Part shown: piece by piece, positions 45,306-54,054 of the stretch
Layout: each line of letters starts with the position of its first letter
Position numbering within the stretch: the first letter of the stretch is position 1
Assembly: GCF_000744775.1 (NCBI RefSeq)
Contig: NZ_JQMP01000001.1
Coordinates: forward strand, 62,001 to 126,000
Source: Thermorudis peleae
GTDB lineage: Bacteria > Chloroflexota > Chloroflexia > Thermomicrobiales > Thermomicrobiaceae
DNA length: 64,000 bases
Direction: 5' to 3'
Notes under the pieces: generated by a model
Database searches by the model: none
Seen by the model: only the letters and a program-made list of their open reading frames with translations
Told to the model about the DNA's origin: nothing
Position numbers and translations under genes: made by a program

Positions 45306-45788
45306 ATGCCACAACTCCAGGTCGGGATGCCAGCGCCTGACTTCGCCTTGCCTGATGTCACCGGCCGCCTCGTGCGGCTGAGTGACTACCGTGGCCGGGT
45401 GCATGTTTTGCTTGTCTTCCTTCGCGGGTTCGCTTGACCATACTGCCGCCGGCATCTGACGCAGTTGCGTCAGGATTACCCACAGTTTCAGGCTCGTCAT
45501 GCCGAGATTCTTGCGATTGGTCCTGATTCTCCGGAAGCCTTTCAACGCTTCTGGCGTGAGCGTGACCTTCCCTTCCCTGGCTTGCCTGATCCAGAACATC
45601 AAGTGGCTCGTGTGTATGGCCAGGAATCCAAAGTGCTCCGGCTGGGGCGCTTACCCGCACTCGTCCTCGTCGACTGTACGGGTATTATCCGTTACGTCCA
45701 CTATGGCGGTTCGATGCGTGATATCCCGCTCAATGAGCCGCTGCTGGCATTACTCGATCAGCTGAATGCTGAAGAGGGTGTCAAGTAA
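45306..45788 (+). CDS. Peroxiredoxin-like selenoprotein (UGA = Sec)
   Basis: Translation from ATG 45306 gives QVGMPAPDFALPDVTGR and VHVLLVFLRGFA, then an in-frame TGA (45435-45437), then PYCRRHLTQLRQDY and a normal AhpC/TSA-type remainder to 45788 (160 residues). Relatives have CPYCR at this place, so the TGA replaces the first Cys of a CxxC redox site, giving UPYC. The hairpin at 45456-45473 fits a bacterial SECIS. The frame is otherwise intact with no other stop or shift. The enzyme would reduce peroxides or disulfides. A ribosome site AAGGGGG precedes the ATG. A simple nonsense mutation is possible but unlikely (see findings). Confidence 0.85.
45456..45473 (+). promoter_or_regulatory. Candidate SECIS hairpin
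   Basis: CTGACGC (45456-45462) pairs with GCGTCAG (45467-45473); the loop is AGTT, with G as its second base. The loop begins 25 nt after the TGA at 45435-45437, inside the 16-37-nt window known for bacterial SECIS elements, and the hairpin is inside the coding sequence as bacterial SECIS must be. Confidence 0.75.
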
Positions 45789-46213
45789 CCTTTCACAGAA
45801 TCGCGCACGATGTCATGGTTTGAGGAACCACGCCGCCGTACGTAGCCCTGTCATCGACTGTCAGAGACCCGTGACAGGATTTCTCGCCAGTTGAAGGGGG
45901 CAAGGCCGGAGGAAAGCGGCCGAGTAAGGCTGTATACGGCTTGGCCAAGTGATCTTTACCCTACCAGCTAGCAAACCTCATGAGACGCGTCCTCTCCATT
46001 CAATGACCACTGGTCAATTGGCATGAATTGCCCGGCTGGGTGTGCGCAGCTACCGTCCCACGGAGCAAGCGCTGAGCATTAACTGCCTTGCGAGTGCTGT
46101 GCTTCCAGCATCCTGCTGCTCTCTGTGTCACGCGCTGGAAAACGACCAGACTTCGTCCTCTGGAAATCAGAATAACCTCATGATATTATCCGAATTAAGA
46201 AAGGAGGGCGGTC
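45789..46213. other. Gene-free interval before Rrf2 gene
   Basis: No convincing gene or RNA is seen here. CCTGTCA (45847-45853) and TGACAGG (45872-45878) could form a weak terminator for the peroxiredoxin gene, followed by ATTTCTC. An AT-rich stretch at 46170-46200 just before the Rrf2 ribosome site is the likely promoter and operator area. Confidence 0.4.
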
Positions 46214-46666
46214 ATGCTCAGCCAAACCTCGCGGTATGCCTTTCATGCCTTGATCTTGATGGCTCAATCGGGCGGTCAGGCGAACGCTCGCGAGATTGCC
46301 GAACGTGCGGGTATTCCAGCGAACTACCTCAGCAAGATCCTCCACACCTTAACGCGCCGGCAGATTTTGTCCTCCTCACGAGGGGTTGGTGGAGGGTTTC
46401 AGCTAGCACGTCCGCCGCAGGCGATTCGGTTAATTGAAATCATCGATGCATTTGAGGATGCGCAGTTCTTCTCGCGCTGTCTCCTGGGCCGCGATACCTG
46501 CCCCGATGGTCGGCCTTGTGCCGCTCATGCACTCTGGGTGCCGATCGTTGAACAAGCCCGGCAGTTCTTTGAGACCACTACCCTTGCTGATCTGCTGACC
46601 TCCGCCGACGAGCCACTGCTGGCCGTTGAGCGGGCGATGGCCGCCAGCCACAACGACGTTGTCTGA
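46214..46666 (+). CDS. Rrf2 family transcriptional regulator with Fe-S ligands
   Basis: The 150-residue regulator has the winged HTH of the family (TSRYAFHALILMAQSG, REIAERAGIPANYLSKILHTLTRR, SSRGVGGGFQLARPP) and three Cys near residue 92-106 (RCLLGRDTCPDGRPCAAH), as in the [Fe-S]-binding IscR and NsrR. NsrR-type proteins sense nitric oxide. A strong GAAAGGAGGG site precedes the ATG. Neighbours (hemerythrin and NnrS-like membrane protein) are typical NO-response genes, so an NsrR-like role is a fair inference. Confidence 0.85.
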   Translation: MLSQTSRYAFHALILMAQSGGQANAREIAERAGIPANYLSKILHTLTRRQILSSSRGVGGGFQLARPPQAIRLIEIIDAFEDAQFFSRCLLGRDTCPDGRPCAAHALWVPIVEQARQFFETTTLADLLTSADEPLLAVERAMAASHNDVV

Positions 46667-46701
46667 GGTATTGCGTTGAGGATGAAGGGAGGATTGTTCA
46701 G

Positions 46702-47379
46702 ATGACGCTTACGCCGGAGATGATCCGCGCGCACCATGGGGATCTTGTTGCGGAACTCGATCGGTTGCTGCCGGTTGATCCGCCAAGAGATTGGATGAAC
46801 GCTGATCCAGCTGCGGTCGTCCATTTTCTCCGTGATGAGCTTCTGCCTCACGCTCATGAGGAAGAGCGAGAGGTCTATGATGTCATTGATGCGCAAGTCA
46901 AGGCGTCGTTCCGTGTCACGGAGACGATGCGGCTTGACCACGCGTACATTCAGCAGATGACCGAACGCCTCGTAGCTTTGGCAGGACAACTTGCCCAAGC
47001 GCCACAAACTGAACAGGAAGCGCTTGCAGCACGATTCTGGCGTGAGGCCGACCGGTTAGGCGCAGTCATTCGCTTGCACCTGCAAAAAGAAGAGACGGCC
47101 TACTTGCCGCTCCTCGCTCAGTTGGCCGTGGCTGGCGGTGCAGATTCGGAGTCGGCTGAGACCATCCTTGATGTCCGTGAGATCCCACCAGTACGCCGTC
47201 ATGAGTTGATCTTTGAGACGTACGAACAGCTACAGCCGGGGCAGGCGTTCATCCTGGTTAATGACCACGATCCTCGGCCACTGTACTACCAGTTCCAGGC
47301 TGAACATACTGGCGAGTTTACCTGGGACTATCTCGAGCAAGGCCCGGTCGTTTGGCGCGTCCGCATTGGGCGACGCTAA
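46702..47379 (+). CDS. Hemerythrin HHE domain protein fused to DUF2249
   Basis: The 225-residue protein has an N-terminal four-helix hemerythrin-like domain with ligand motifs IRAHHGDL, HAHEEEREV, RLDHAYIQQM and RLHLQKEET, which would bind a di-iron site. Residues about 150-225 form a DUF2249 domain (LDVREIPPVRRHELIFETYEQLQPGQAFILVNDHDP, YQFQAEH). Such fusions are linked to NO or oxygen stress and cytochrome maturation. It lies 35 nt after the Rrf2 gene; GGGAGG precedes the ATG. Confidence 0.88.
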   Translation: MTLTPEMIRAHHGDLVAELDRLLPVDPPRDWMNADPAAVVHFLRDELLPHAHEEEREVYDVIDAQVKASFRVTETMRLDHAYIQQMTERLVALAGQLAQAPQTEQEALAARFWREADRLGAVIRLHLQKEETAYLPLLAQLAVAGGADSESAETILDVREIPPVRRHELIFETYEQLQPGQAFILVNDHDPRPLYYQFQAEHTGEFTWDYLEQGPVVWRVRIGRR

Positions 47380-47436
47380 GGGCAGTGCGCCGCCAAGGAG
47401 CTTCGACCCCTTGGCGGCGCTTCCGCACAGGGGAGT

Positions 47437-48594
47437 GTGACCGTGGCATACCCGTCAGCGCGTCATTCAGGCCAGCCTGCAGCTGAACTAGGTCAACTTC
47501 GCGTTGCCCGCTTGCTACTCCGTCGGCTGATCCTTGCAGGGGGAGCGATCATGCTTGTCCTCGGCGTCTGGGGCGGGTTAGCGCGTATGGGATGGGCACT
47601 ACCAGCGGCACGCAGCACGATGATTGCTGGTCATGGTGCCCTCATGGTTCTAGGGTTCTTCGCTAGCCTGATTGGCTTAGAGCGCGCGGTCGCACTCGGC
47701 AAGCGTTGGACCTATATAGGCCCGGCGCTAGCGGTCCTTGGGGCAGTTCTGGTCGTTGTCGATGTTCCCTGGCCAGTGCCATCAGCAGTGCTTACGCTGG
47801 GGACAGCTGGTGTTGCTCTTACGTTTGGTTTCCTCGCATTGACTGGACGGATGCCGCACCTTGTCGTGATGTTCGGTGGCACACTCGCCTGGTTCGGCGG
47901 GACGGTACTTGTGCTGGCCTACCAGCCTGTCTTCCGTGCGACGCCGTGGTGGCTCGCAGGCTTCGTCCTCGTCATTGCGGGTGAACGGTTGGAACTTGGC
48001 CGCTTTCTTGCCCTGCGTCGATCGGCACGTGACCAGTTCCTCGGTCTCGCAGGGGCATTGCTTCTTTCGCTCCCGCTGTGGCTGATTTGGCCAGGAATCG
48101 CAGCGCGTCTCTTTGGGGTGGCTCTCATCGGTCTTGCCATTTGGCTGTTCCGCTATGACTTGGCTCGCCGAGCGATTCGTCAGCGAGGCGTCCACCGCTT
48201 CAGCGCGGTCTGCTTGCTCGCCGGCTATGCCTGGCTGGCTATTGCAGGCTTCTTTCTCCTCGTGTTTGGCCCACAGACAGTTGGCCTGCGCTATGATGCC
48301 GAAGTCCACGCCCTGACTCTCGGCTTTGTCTTCTCGCTCGTCTTCGCCCATGCGCCGATTATCTTCCCAGCTGTGACTGGATTGCGCTATCGTTACCTGC
48401 CGTTTGCATACCTTCCCCCTGCCCTCTTGGCAGTGACGCTGGTCGTTCGCCTCGCTGGTGACCTGGCTGATCTGCCACGGCTCCGCCAGTGGGGCGGCAT
48501 GGGTAACGCGGTCGCCTTGTTGCTCTTTGTCCTCTCGATCGCAACGAGCGTCCGTGCCGCGCGTACAGCCCAGTCCTCCTCTGCAGCAGAGTAA
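47437..48594 (+). CDS. NnrS-like multipass membrane protein
   Basis: The 385-residue protein has about ten to twelve hydrophobic helices. The C-terminal stretch EVHALTLGFVFSLVFAHAPIIFPAV, with His residues at intervals, resembles the NnrS haem/copper membrane protein involved in NO resistance, although overall similarity looks weak. GTG 47437 is the start; GGGGAG precedes it. It is third in the Rrf2-hemerythrin set. Transport or haem-sensing alternatives remain open. Confidence 0.65.
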   Translation: MTVAYPSARHSGQPAAELGQLRVARLLLRRLILAGGAIMLVLGVWGGLARMGWALPAARSTMIAGHGALMVLGFFASLIGLERAVALGKRWTYIGPALAVLGAVLVVVDVPWPVPSAVLTLGTAGVALTFGFLALTGRMPHLVVMFGGTLAWFGGTVLVLAYQPVFRATPWWLAGFVLVIAGERLELGRFLALRRSARDQFLGLAGALLLSLPLWLIWPGIAARLFGVALIGLAIWLFRYDLARRAIRQRGVHRFSAVCLLAGYAWLAIAGFFLLVFGPQTVGLRYDAEVHALTLGFVFSLVFAHAPIIFPAVTGLRYRYLPFAYLPPALLAVTLVVRLAGDLADLPRLRQWGGMGNAVALLLFVLSIATSVRAARTAQSSSAAE

Positions 48595-48709
48595 GCAGTC
48601 GGCAACACACTTTCTACCGCTGGCTGCCAGGTTCGCGTACACTGCCGGTGCACTGGCGGTGTGCCGTGGTGCTGGGGAACAGGTTGAGCAGAGGAAAGGC
48701 GAGCGAGTC

Positions 48710-49669
48710 ATGGGTGACGTGCGCGGAATTATCGTTGGTAGCCGGAATGCGCGTGTTGGTTTTCCCGCAGCGATTGCAATCCTGCGCGCTGGAGGGAGTG
48801 CCCTTGATGCAGCAGTGGCAGCGGTCAAGGAAGTTGAAGCCAACGTCGCTGACCAGAGCGTTGGTATCGGCGGTATTCCAAATATTCTTGGCCATGTCGA
48901 ACTTGATGCAAGTATCATGGATGGCCGCACGCTGGCGGCGGGCGCGGTTGGAGCGGTCAAGCATTATCCGCATCCGATCGAAATCGCCCGCAAGGTGATG
49001 GAGACGACGCCGCACGTCATGCTTGTTGGTGAGGGGGCGGAACTCTTCGCCCGGCTGCATGGCTTCGAGCCAGCAAATCTCCTTACGCCTGAGTCCGAGG
49101 CCGCGTGGCGCCGCGTCGTCTATGGAGAGGCCGAGACCCAATCCAGCGTCTACGAGGACGCCTACCAGTTGTATATGCATGCAGTGCGCGACTGGGTAAA
49201 GTTGCTACATAAGGAGATCTTCGGCACGACGAACGTGATCGTGCGGGATCTCGCGGGCAACATCGCCTGTGCGGTCTCAACAAGTGGCTGGGGCTTCAAG
49301 TGGCCGGGGCGGCTGGGCGATTCGCCGATCATCGGCGCAGGGAACTATGCCGACAACCGTTACGGTGCGGCGGCATGTACCGGCCGTGGCGAGATGGCGA
49401 TCCGCTGTGCCTCAGCCCATAGCGTTGTTATGTACCTACGTCAGGGGCTGTCGCTCGAGGAAGCGCTTTGCCAAGTGATGCTTGACCTGCGGGCGCTTGA
49501 AGACCCGTTTGCCGAGCGGGCGAACGTGATGAACATTGTCGCGATGGATCGGTGGGGCAATGTTGCCGCAGCCTCAACAGCCTCCGACGCAACCTACGTT
49601 GTCCAGACTGTCGAGATGGACGAGCCAGAGGAGCGCCCTCGCCTACACGTTCCGCTCACGGAATCCTAG
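48710..49669 (+). CDS. Glycosylasparaginase/isoaspartyl peptidase family Ntn-hydrolase
   Basis: The 319-residue protein matches the aspartylglucosaminidase family, which self-cleaves at an internal Thr. It shows GGSALDAAVAAVKEVEANVADQSVG at the N-terminus, a likely cleavage site at FGTTNVIVRD (Thr nucleophile) near residue 173, and STSGWGFKWPGRLGDSPIIGAGNYAD, the substrate-binding core. ATG 48710 is preceded by GAGGAAAGGCGAG. Family members remove sugar-Asn or isoaspartyl links. The usual HD before the catalytic Thr is replaced by FG, so autoprocessing needs a direct test. Confidence 0.85.
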   Translation: MGDVRGIIVGSRNARVGFPAAIAILRAGGSALDAAVAAVKEVEANVADQSVGIGGIPNILGHVELDASIMDGRTLAAGAVGAVKHYPHPIEIARKVMETTPHVMLVGEGAELFARLHGFEPANLLTPESEAAWRRVVYGEAETQSSVYEDAYQLYMHAVRDWVKLLHKEIFGTTNVIVRDLAGNIACAVSTSGWGFKWPGRLGDSPIIGAGNYADNRYGAAACTGRGEMAIRCASAHSVVMYLRQGLSLEEALCQVMLDLRALEDPFAERANVMNIVAMDRWGNVAAASTASDATYVVQTVEMDEPEERPRLHVPLTES

Positions 49670-49683
49670 GCTGTTGTGGCTGT

Positions 49684-50826
49684 TCAAGGGGCTGGCGAAA
49701 GCCCAAAGAGCATATTCACGATGCGCCCAGCTCCAAAAGTGAGGAGGGCAGCTGCAGTGCCGATCAGGACTTGGCGTAATCCTGTTCGCCAGGCGGACTG
49801 GCCCGTCAAGAGGGTGCTGGCAACTCCGAGGAGGAATAGCGCAAGGGCGCTCAGCCCGATGCTGATGCTGACAGCGAGCGTCCCAGATACAAAAAAGTAC
49901 GGGAAGACCGGAATAATTGCGCCGATGGAGAAAAGCAAAAACGATGTCCCTGCGGCTTCCCAGGCGGAGCCGCCAAGCTCTTCGGGGTCGATAGCGAGTT
50001 CTTCGCGGAGCAGGGTGTCTAGTGCCGTGCCAGCTTCGCTGACAAGTTGGGTAGCGAGGGCATGAGCTTGGTCAGGCGGAAGGCCTTTGGCTCGGTAGAT
50101 AAGCTCGAGTTCGAGTTGCTCTTCAGCCGGAAATGCCTCAAGTTCTTGCCGTTCTCGTTCGACCTGGGCGGCATAGAGTTCACGGGCGCTTTGCACCGAG
50201 AGCCACTCGCCAAGGGCCATTGAGAGTGATCCAGCAAGCAATCCGGCAAGACCTGTTAGCAGAATAGCCTTCGCGCTTAGGTCGGCGCCAGCAACACCCA
50301 TGACGAGACTAACGTTTGAGACGAGTCCGTCGTTAGCTCCGAGAACAGCAGCTCGCAGGGCGTTCCCGCCAATGGCACGGTGCCGACCTTCGAGAGTCGC
50401 AAGCATGCTCCCGGGTAACCCACCCGGACGATCTCGCATCAGTAGCTGCAGAATCCGCGCATGTCCGTGCTCAAGTGCTGGTAAGCGTGCTGCGATCGCT
50501 TCGGGTTGTGTTGCATACTGCTGATGATCACGCACTTCACGCGCCATGACTGTTGGGAGGACAATCCCGGGGCCAAAACGCTGACCGAGCCAGATAAGGA
50601 CGTGTGCGCGCCATCCAAGACGGGGGCAGTCGGCAGTATAACCCTGGGCACGTAAAAGTGCTTGCCAGTACTGGGCATGCGCTTGTTCCATCTGCCCGAG
50701 CCGCGAAAAGACTTCGCGGAGTTCAGGCTGCTGTTCGCGTTCTGCCAATGCGGCATAGAGTGCCGCGCTCTCACATTCTGCGCGAAGATTAGCAAGGTAG
50801 TTACGTATGCGTTCGTCTTGCTGCAT
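49684..50826 (-). CDS. Ferritin-like domain fused to VIT1/CCC1 transporter
   Basis: The 380-residue protein has an N-terminal ferritin/rubrerythrin-like domain (about 1-140) with E/H-rich helices (LRAECESAALYAALAEREQQPELREVF, QMEQAHAQYWQALL, EHGHARILQLL). The C-terminal part is a VIT1-type metal transporter: LRAAVLGANDGLVSNVSLVMGVAGA, MALGEWLSVQSARELYAAQVERE and a final set of membrane helices. It likely exports or stores Fe2+ or Mn2+ with H+ exchange. Start ATG 50826 is 9 nt after AGGAGG; the ATG at 50835 touches that site and cannot be used with it. The gene is convergent with the asparaginase-family gene. Confidence 0.9.
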   Translation of the reverse strand: MQQDERIRNYLANLRAECESAALYAALAEREQQPELREVFSRLGQMEQAHAQYWQALLRAQGYTADCPRLGWRAHVLIWLGQRFGPGIVLPTVMAREVRDHQQYATQPEAIAARLPALEHGHARILQLLMRDRPGGLPGSMLATLEGRHRAIGGNALRAAVLGANDGLVSNVSLVMGVAGADLSAKAILLTGLAGLLAGSLSMALGEWLSVQSARELYAAQVERERQELEAFPAEEQLELELIYRAKGLPPDQAHALATQLVSEAGTALDTLLREELAIDPEELGGSAWEAAGTSFLLFSIGAIIPVFPYFFVSGTLAVSISIGLSALALFLLGVASTLLTGQSAWRTGLRQVLIGTAAALLTFGAGRIVNMLFGLSPAP

Positions 50827-51659
50827 GTTCACCATCCTCCTGATACCCTGCAACTGACAAGAGATGTTGACCCAACCGTCAGCAATATACTGGCATCCTG
50901 TCTCAATGACGAGTACGAAGCGATCTGCTTGAGGCATAGCTTCAGATACTGGGAGTATGGCTTCTTCACATCGCCGTGCGTCTTACCGATGAAGTGAACG
51001 CTTTGTCTCAGGAAGAGAGTGAACTTGGAGAAGACATGTATCAACCGTGCTTGAGCGGGATACGAGCGACAATTTGAGGCTATCTTTCCCTATGCTGTCA
51101 TAGGCAACTGAATCCCGAGGCTGATAAACGGCAGCCCAGCTGCAATTCGCACAGTACTGCCACGCTGTCCGTGAGGGCAATGGAGGCGGTTATGCTGCCT
51201 GCTTGTGCCATCCCCCTCGTGGCCCCTTCAGTGATAGCCAATCTGTGGGGCGAGAAAGAGGCAGATCAGGTCGGCGAAGCGATTCGCTAGCGAAGAGGCA
51301 GCTGCTGCGACAAGCGTCACCTCCGGAGACAGTAAGGGATAACGACATGAGCGCCAGTGGCTTATAACGCTCGATGCCGGACCAGCGGAGCGCCGTTTCA
51401 GTAAGCACTGTGGCGCAAGCAGGTTTTCGCGGGTGGTTTGCCTGGTGGGAGCCGCTATCTTACTGCCGCAAACTCTACTATCGAAGAGAAGGCAGATATC
51501 CGGATGGCTGCACTGGTCATGTGCGAGCACTTCCTCCTCCTATCCAGTGTCTCAAGCGAGGCGCAGGCGAGCGCGAGCCTCTTTGGAGCTGGTGCCTGAT
51601 TGGGGCATGCGCTACGATCGTAGTGGCAACTGTGCAGGTCGTGCAAGGTGATTGGGGGA
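50827..51659. other. Gene-free interval of about 0.8 kb
   Basis: No coding region in either strand has a recognisable product, ribosome site and start together, and no tRNA or known RNA fold was found. Base composition is more even than in the flanking genes. The divergent promoters of the VIT1-fusion and DUF554 genes should lie here, but I could not place them with confidence. Confidence 0.4.
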
Positions 51660-52403
51660 GTGGTGGCGGAGTTGTGGTTGCGGACGAGCGGGACGTGGAT
51701 CAATGCGGCGACGGTGCTGATCGGCACCGTCGTTGGTTTGTTGCTTCGTGGCCGGCTGCCAGAACGCATCCAGCAAATTATGGTGCAGGGTGTCGGGCTG
51801 ATGACGCTCTTCATCGGTATCTCGATGGCAGCCAGCCTGGGCAAGGCCAAAGCTGGGCGGATCGACGGAGTTGTCCTAGGGTTGCTCGCCCTGGTCATTG
51901 GCGGTGTACTTGGAGAGTGGTGGCGGATTGAGGATGGATTAGAGGCGGTGGGAGAACGCCTCAAGCGAGCTGTTCGGGGTGGCGGTCGGTTCACTGAAGG
52001 CTTCCTGGCGGCCAGTCTACTCTTCTGCGTTGGCCCTCTGACGCTGATTGGCGCGCTCAACAACGGGCTAAGCGGTGATGCCACGCTGCTGGTGATCAAG
52101 GCTACGTTAGATGGGCTCTCCTCGATTGCACTCTCGAGCGTCTTTGGAGTGGGGGTTGGCTTTGCAATCCTGGTTATCCTGGTCTACCAGGGGGGCGTCT
52201 CGCTGGCAGCGGGGTTGCTCGCGAGCGTTATCCCGGACCCAGCCAATGATGTCCGCATCGCCCTGATCACTGGCGTCGGAGGAGTGATGATTCTTGGTAT
52301 CGGCATTAACCTCTTGGAGCTTCGACGGATACGTGTTGCCTCGTTCCTCCCCGGTTTGTTCTTAGCCCCCTTGCTCTCTGTACTCGCCAGTCGCCTCGGC
52401 TAA
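51660..52403 (+). CDS. DUF554 membrane protein
   Basis: The 247-residue protein has about seven hydrophobic helices and matches DUF554: GTWINAATVLIGTVVGLLLRGRLPERIQQI, LLFCVGPLTLIGALNNGLSGD, LVILVYQGGVSLAAG and GGVMILGIGINLLELRRIRV. The conserved Gly/Asn residues are in membrane segments, and the family is a suspected but unproven transporter. The start is uncertain: GTG 51660 follows TTGGGGGA, while GTG 51648 gives 4 extra residues. Confidence 0.85.
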   Translation: MVAELWLRTSGTWINAATVLIGTVVGLLLRGRLPERIQQIMVQGVGLMTLFIGISMAASLGKAKAGRIDGVVLGLLALVIGGVLGEWWRIEDGLEAVGERLKRAVRGGGRFTEGFLAASLLFCVGPLTLIGALNNGLSGDATLLVIKATLDGLSSIALSSVFGVGVGFAILVILVYQGGVSLAAGLLASVIPDPANDVRIALITGVGGVMILGIGINLLELRRIRVASFLPGLFLAPLLSVLASRLG

Positions 52404-52509
52404 GATTGCCGCTTATCCTCCTATCCGCTTCTCCCCGAGGGAGTAAGGGAACCAGCGGGGCAAAAGTGTCCAATTCAAGCCCCCTCGCTCGTCGGTCAAG
52501 GGACTGGGG

Positions 52510-53952
52510 CTAGTTCGCGAAGACGGTCATGCTGGAGATCGCTACCCACGGGGTGGTACCAACCGTCCCTGGTGTGACCATTGTGACAGTGATGTGCACT
52601 GCTGGGCTGATCAGGATCGATGGATCATTCACCACCCACGCGATCGTCTGCCAGCTCCCGGTTGGAAACGGGCTGATGCCTTCCCAGATTGTCAGGCCGT
52701 TGACAGCAAGCCGCAGTATCGGTGTTATCCCACTGCCAGCCATGCCGTTGATCTCAATCACCAGCCGCCGAGGGGGTGTGCCAGGTTGTAACGTCATCGT
52801 TACGCTGTTGTAGCCGCTGCCTTGGCCAAAGAGCACACCGCCATTCTGTGGGCCGCCAGGGAATGGGCCATCCTGCGCAGGGCGGTAGGGCCCAACCAGG
52901 TTCGCCCCGTTGACACTGGCCGCCCGCATCCCTTGCACCAGTGGGGCGACGACTGCTGCGGCAACCGGCTGGCCGGCTTGCGCCTGAGCTGGGATCTGTG
53001 TCCACGGGTCAGGTGTTGGGGTTGGCGTTGGCGAAGGTGTGGGAGTTGGTGTGGGCTGCGGAGTTGGGGTCGGCGGAACAGGTGTCGGCGTCGGCGGGAG
53101 CGGTGTCGGTGTCGCGTTCACTGGTGTGGCGACAGGCGTTGGTTGGCTTGCTGGCACAGCGGCGTTGCTTGCAACAGGTTGTGTGACCACAGGGGCTGAC
53201 ACTGGTGCACTGGTGGCTGGTCCATTCGCGATGACTGGCGCCGGAGTAGCGGCCCCGGCTGGGGAGGTGCTGTTTGGCGCAGTCGCCGTTGCAGTGACCG
53301 GTGATGCTGCTGGTCTGGTCGCAGCTTGGGCTGGCTGCTGGATGATCACTACTGGGGTCCGCGCGCTGAGCGTGAGGTGGCTGGGTTGGGCTGGGGCTGG
53401 GGGGATCGGTGTCGGCGTTGGTGTCACGCGCTCAGTTGTCAAGGTATATGCCTGCGTGGTGCGCACATTGCCGCTGGCATTCTCTCCACCAGGGCGAACG
53501 AGCACGCCGGGGATGCCGCCTGCAAGGGCAATGCCGACCCAGAGCCCAAGCGTGGCACAAACAGCGATGACAACTGCGCTCGCCGGGCGATGGAGCCAGC
53601 GTGGTAGCCACCCGCGCACCTGTCCAATCCAGCCCGCGCTTGGGGGTTGTTGGGATACTGGCCGCGACCGCGGTGCATGGCTGTGCAGCGTTACAGCGGC
53701 GGCCGGCCCGCTTAGCGGCAGCGTCGCTGTTCGCTGAGCGGCGCGGTTTGCCTGTCGCCGGCGCTGCAATTGCTGGAAATGGGGACAAGCCTGATGGTTC
53801 CCCAGGCAGTACTGTGCCTGCCAGGAAATGTCTGGCACTCGTTTTGACCCGGCCACACACTGGCGTGCTTGCCCGAGCGTCACCGCCCGCACTTCGGGAT
53901 CATTTGCGAGTCGGAAGAATGGGCATGCCAGCATTTCTGGCTCGTCCCACAT
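52510..53952 (-). CDS. Membrane-anchored Pro/Thr-rich protein with N-terminal Cys motif
   Basis: The 480-residue protein has three parts. Residues about 1-60 carry four Cys: ACPFFRLANDPE, RQCVAG, YCLGNHQACPHF; this Cys pattern is seen in many Chloroflexota LysM or cell-surface proteins. One membrane helix follows (VVIAVCATLGLWVGIALAGG). Residues about 180-330 are Pro/Thr/Ala repeats, with PTPTP tandem units. The C-terminal 140 residues are a beta-rich domain (RLVIEINGMAGSG, LAVNGLTIWEG). The N-terminus is likely cytoplasmic and the tail outside. ATG 53952 is preceded by AGGGGAA. Function unknown; a cell-wall or adhesion role is a guess. Confidence 0.75.
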   Translation of the reverse strand: MWDEPEMLACPFFRLANDPEVRAVTLGQARQCVAGSKRVPDISWQAQYCLGNHQACPHFQQLQRRRQANRAAQRTATLPLSGPAAAVTLHSHAPRSRPVSQQPPSAGWIGQVRGWLPRWLHRPASAVVIAVCATLGLWVGIALAGGIPGVLVRPGGENASGNVRTTQAYTLTTERVTPTPTPIPPAPAQPSHLTLSARTPVVIIQQPAQAATRPAASPVTATATAPNSTSPAGAATPAPVIANGPATSAPVSAPVVTQPVASNAAVPASQPTPVATPVNATPTPLPPTPTPVPPTPTPQPTPTPTPSPTPTPTPDPWTQIPAQAQAGQPVAAAVVAPLVQGMRAASVNGANLVGPYRPAQDGPFPGGPQNGGVLFGQGSGYNSVTMTLQPGTPPRRLVIEINGMAGSGITPILRLAVNGLTIWEGISPFPTGSWQTIAWVVNDPSILISPAVHITVTMVTPGTVGTTPWVAISSMTVFAN

Positions 53953-54054
53953 TGTTCCCCTGCCCTTCCCGCCCGTGTTCCTCACCTGAGATGTACGCGA
54001 TAGAAGGACAGGGCGGAAGAGTACCCTGGTCGGAATTTGCCGCGGGACGATTGA

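Noticed and set aside
45231-45437. A short 68-codon gene ending at the TGA, followed by a separate small gene
   Set aside because: Both parts together form one continuous peroxiredoxin-like protein; the TGA is at the catalytic Cys with a SECIS-like hairpin, so recoding explains it better than two genes.
50827-51659. Possible small genes in the 0.8-kb gap
   Set aside because: Open frames there lack ribosome sites and recognisable sequence, and overlap one another on both strands.
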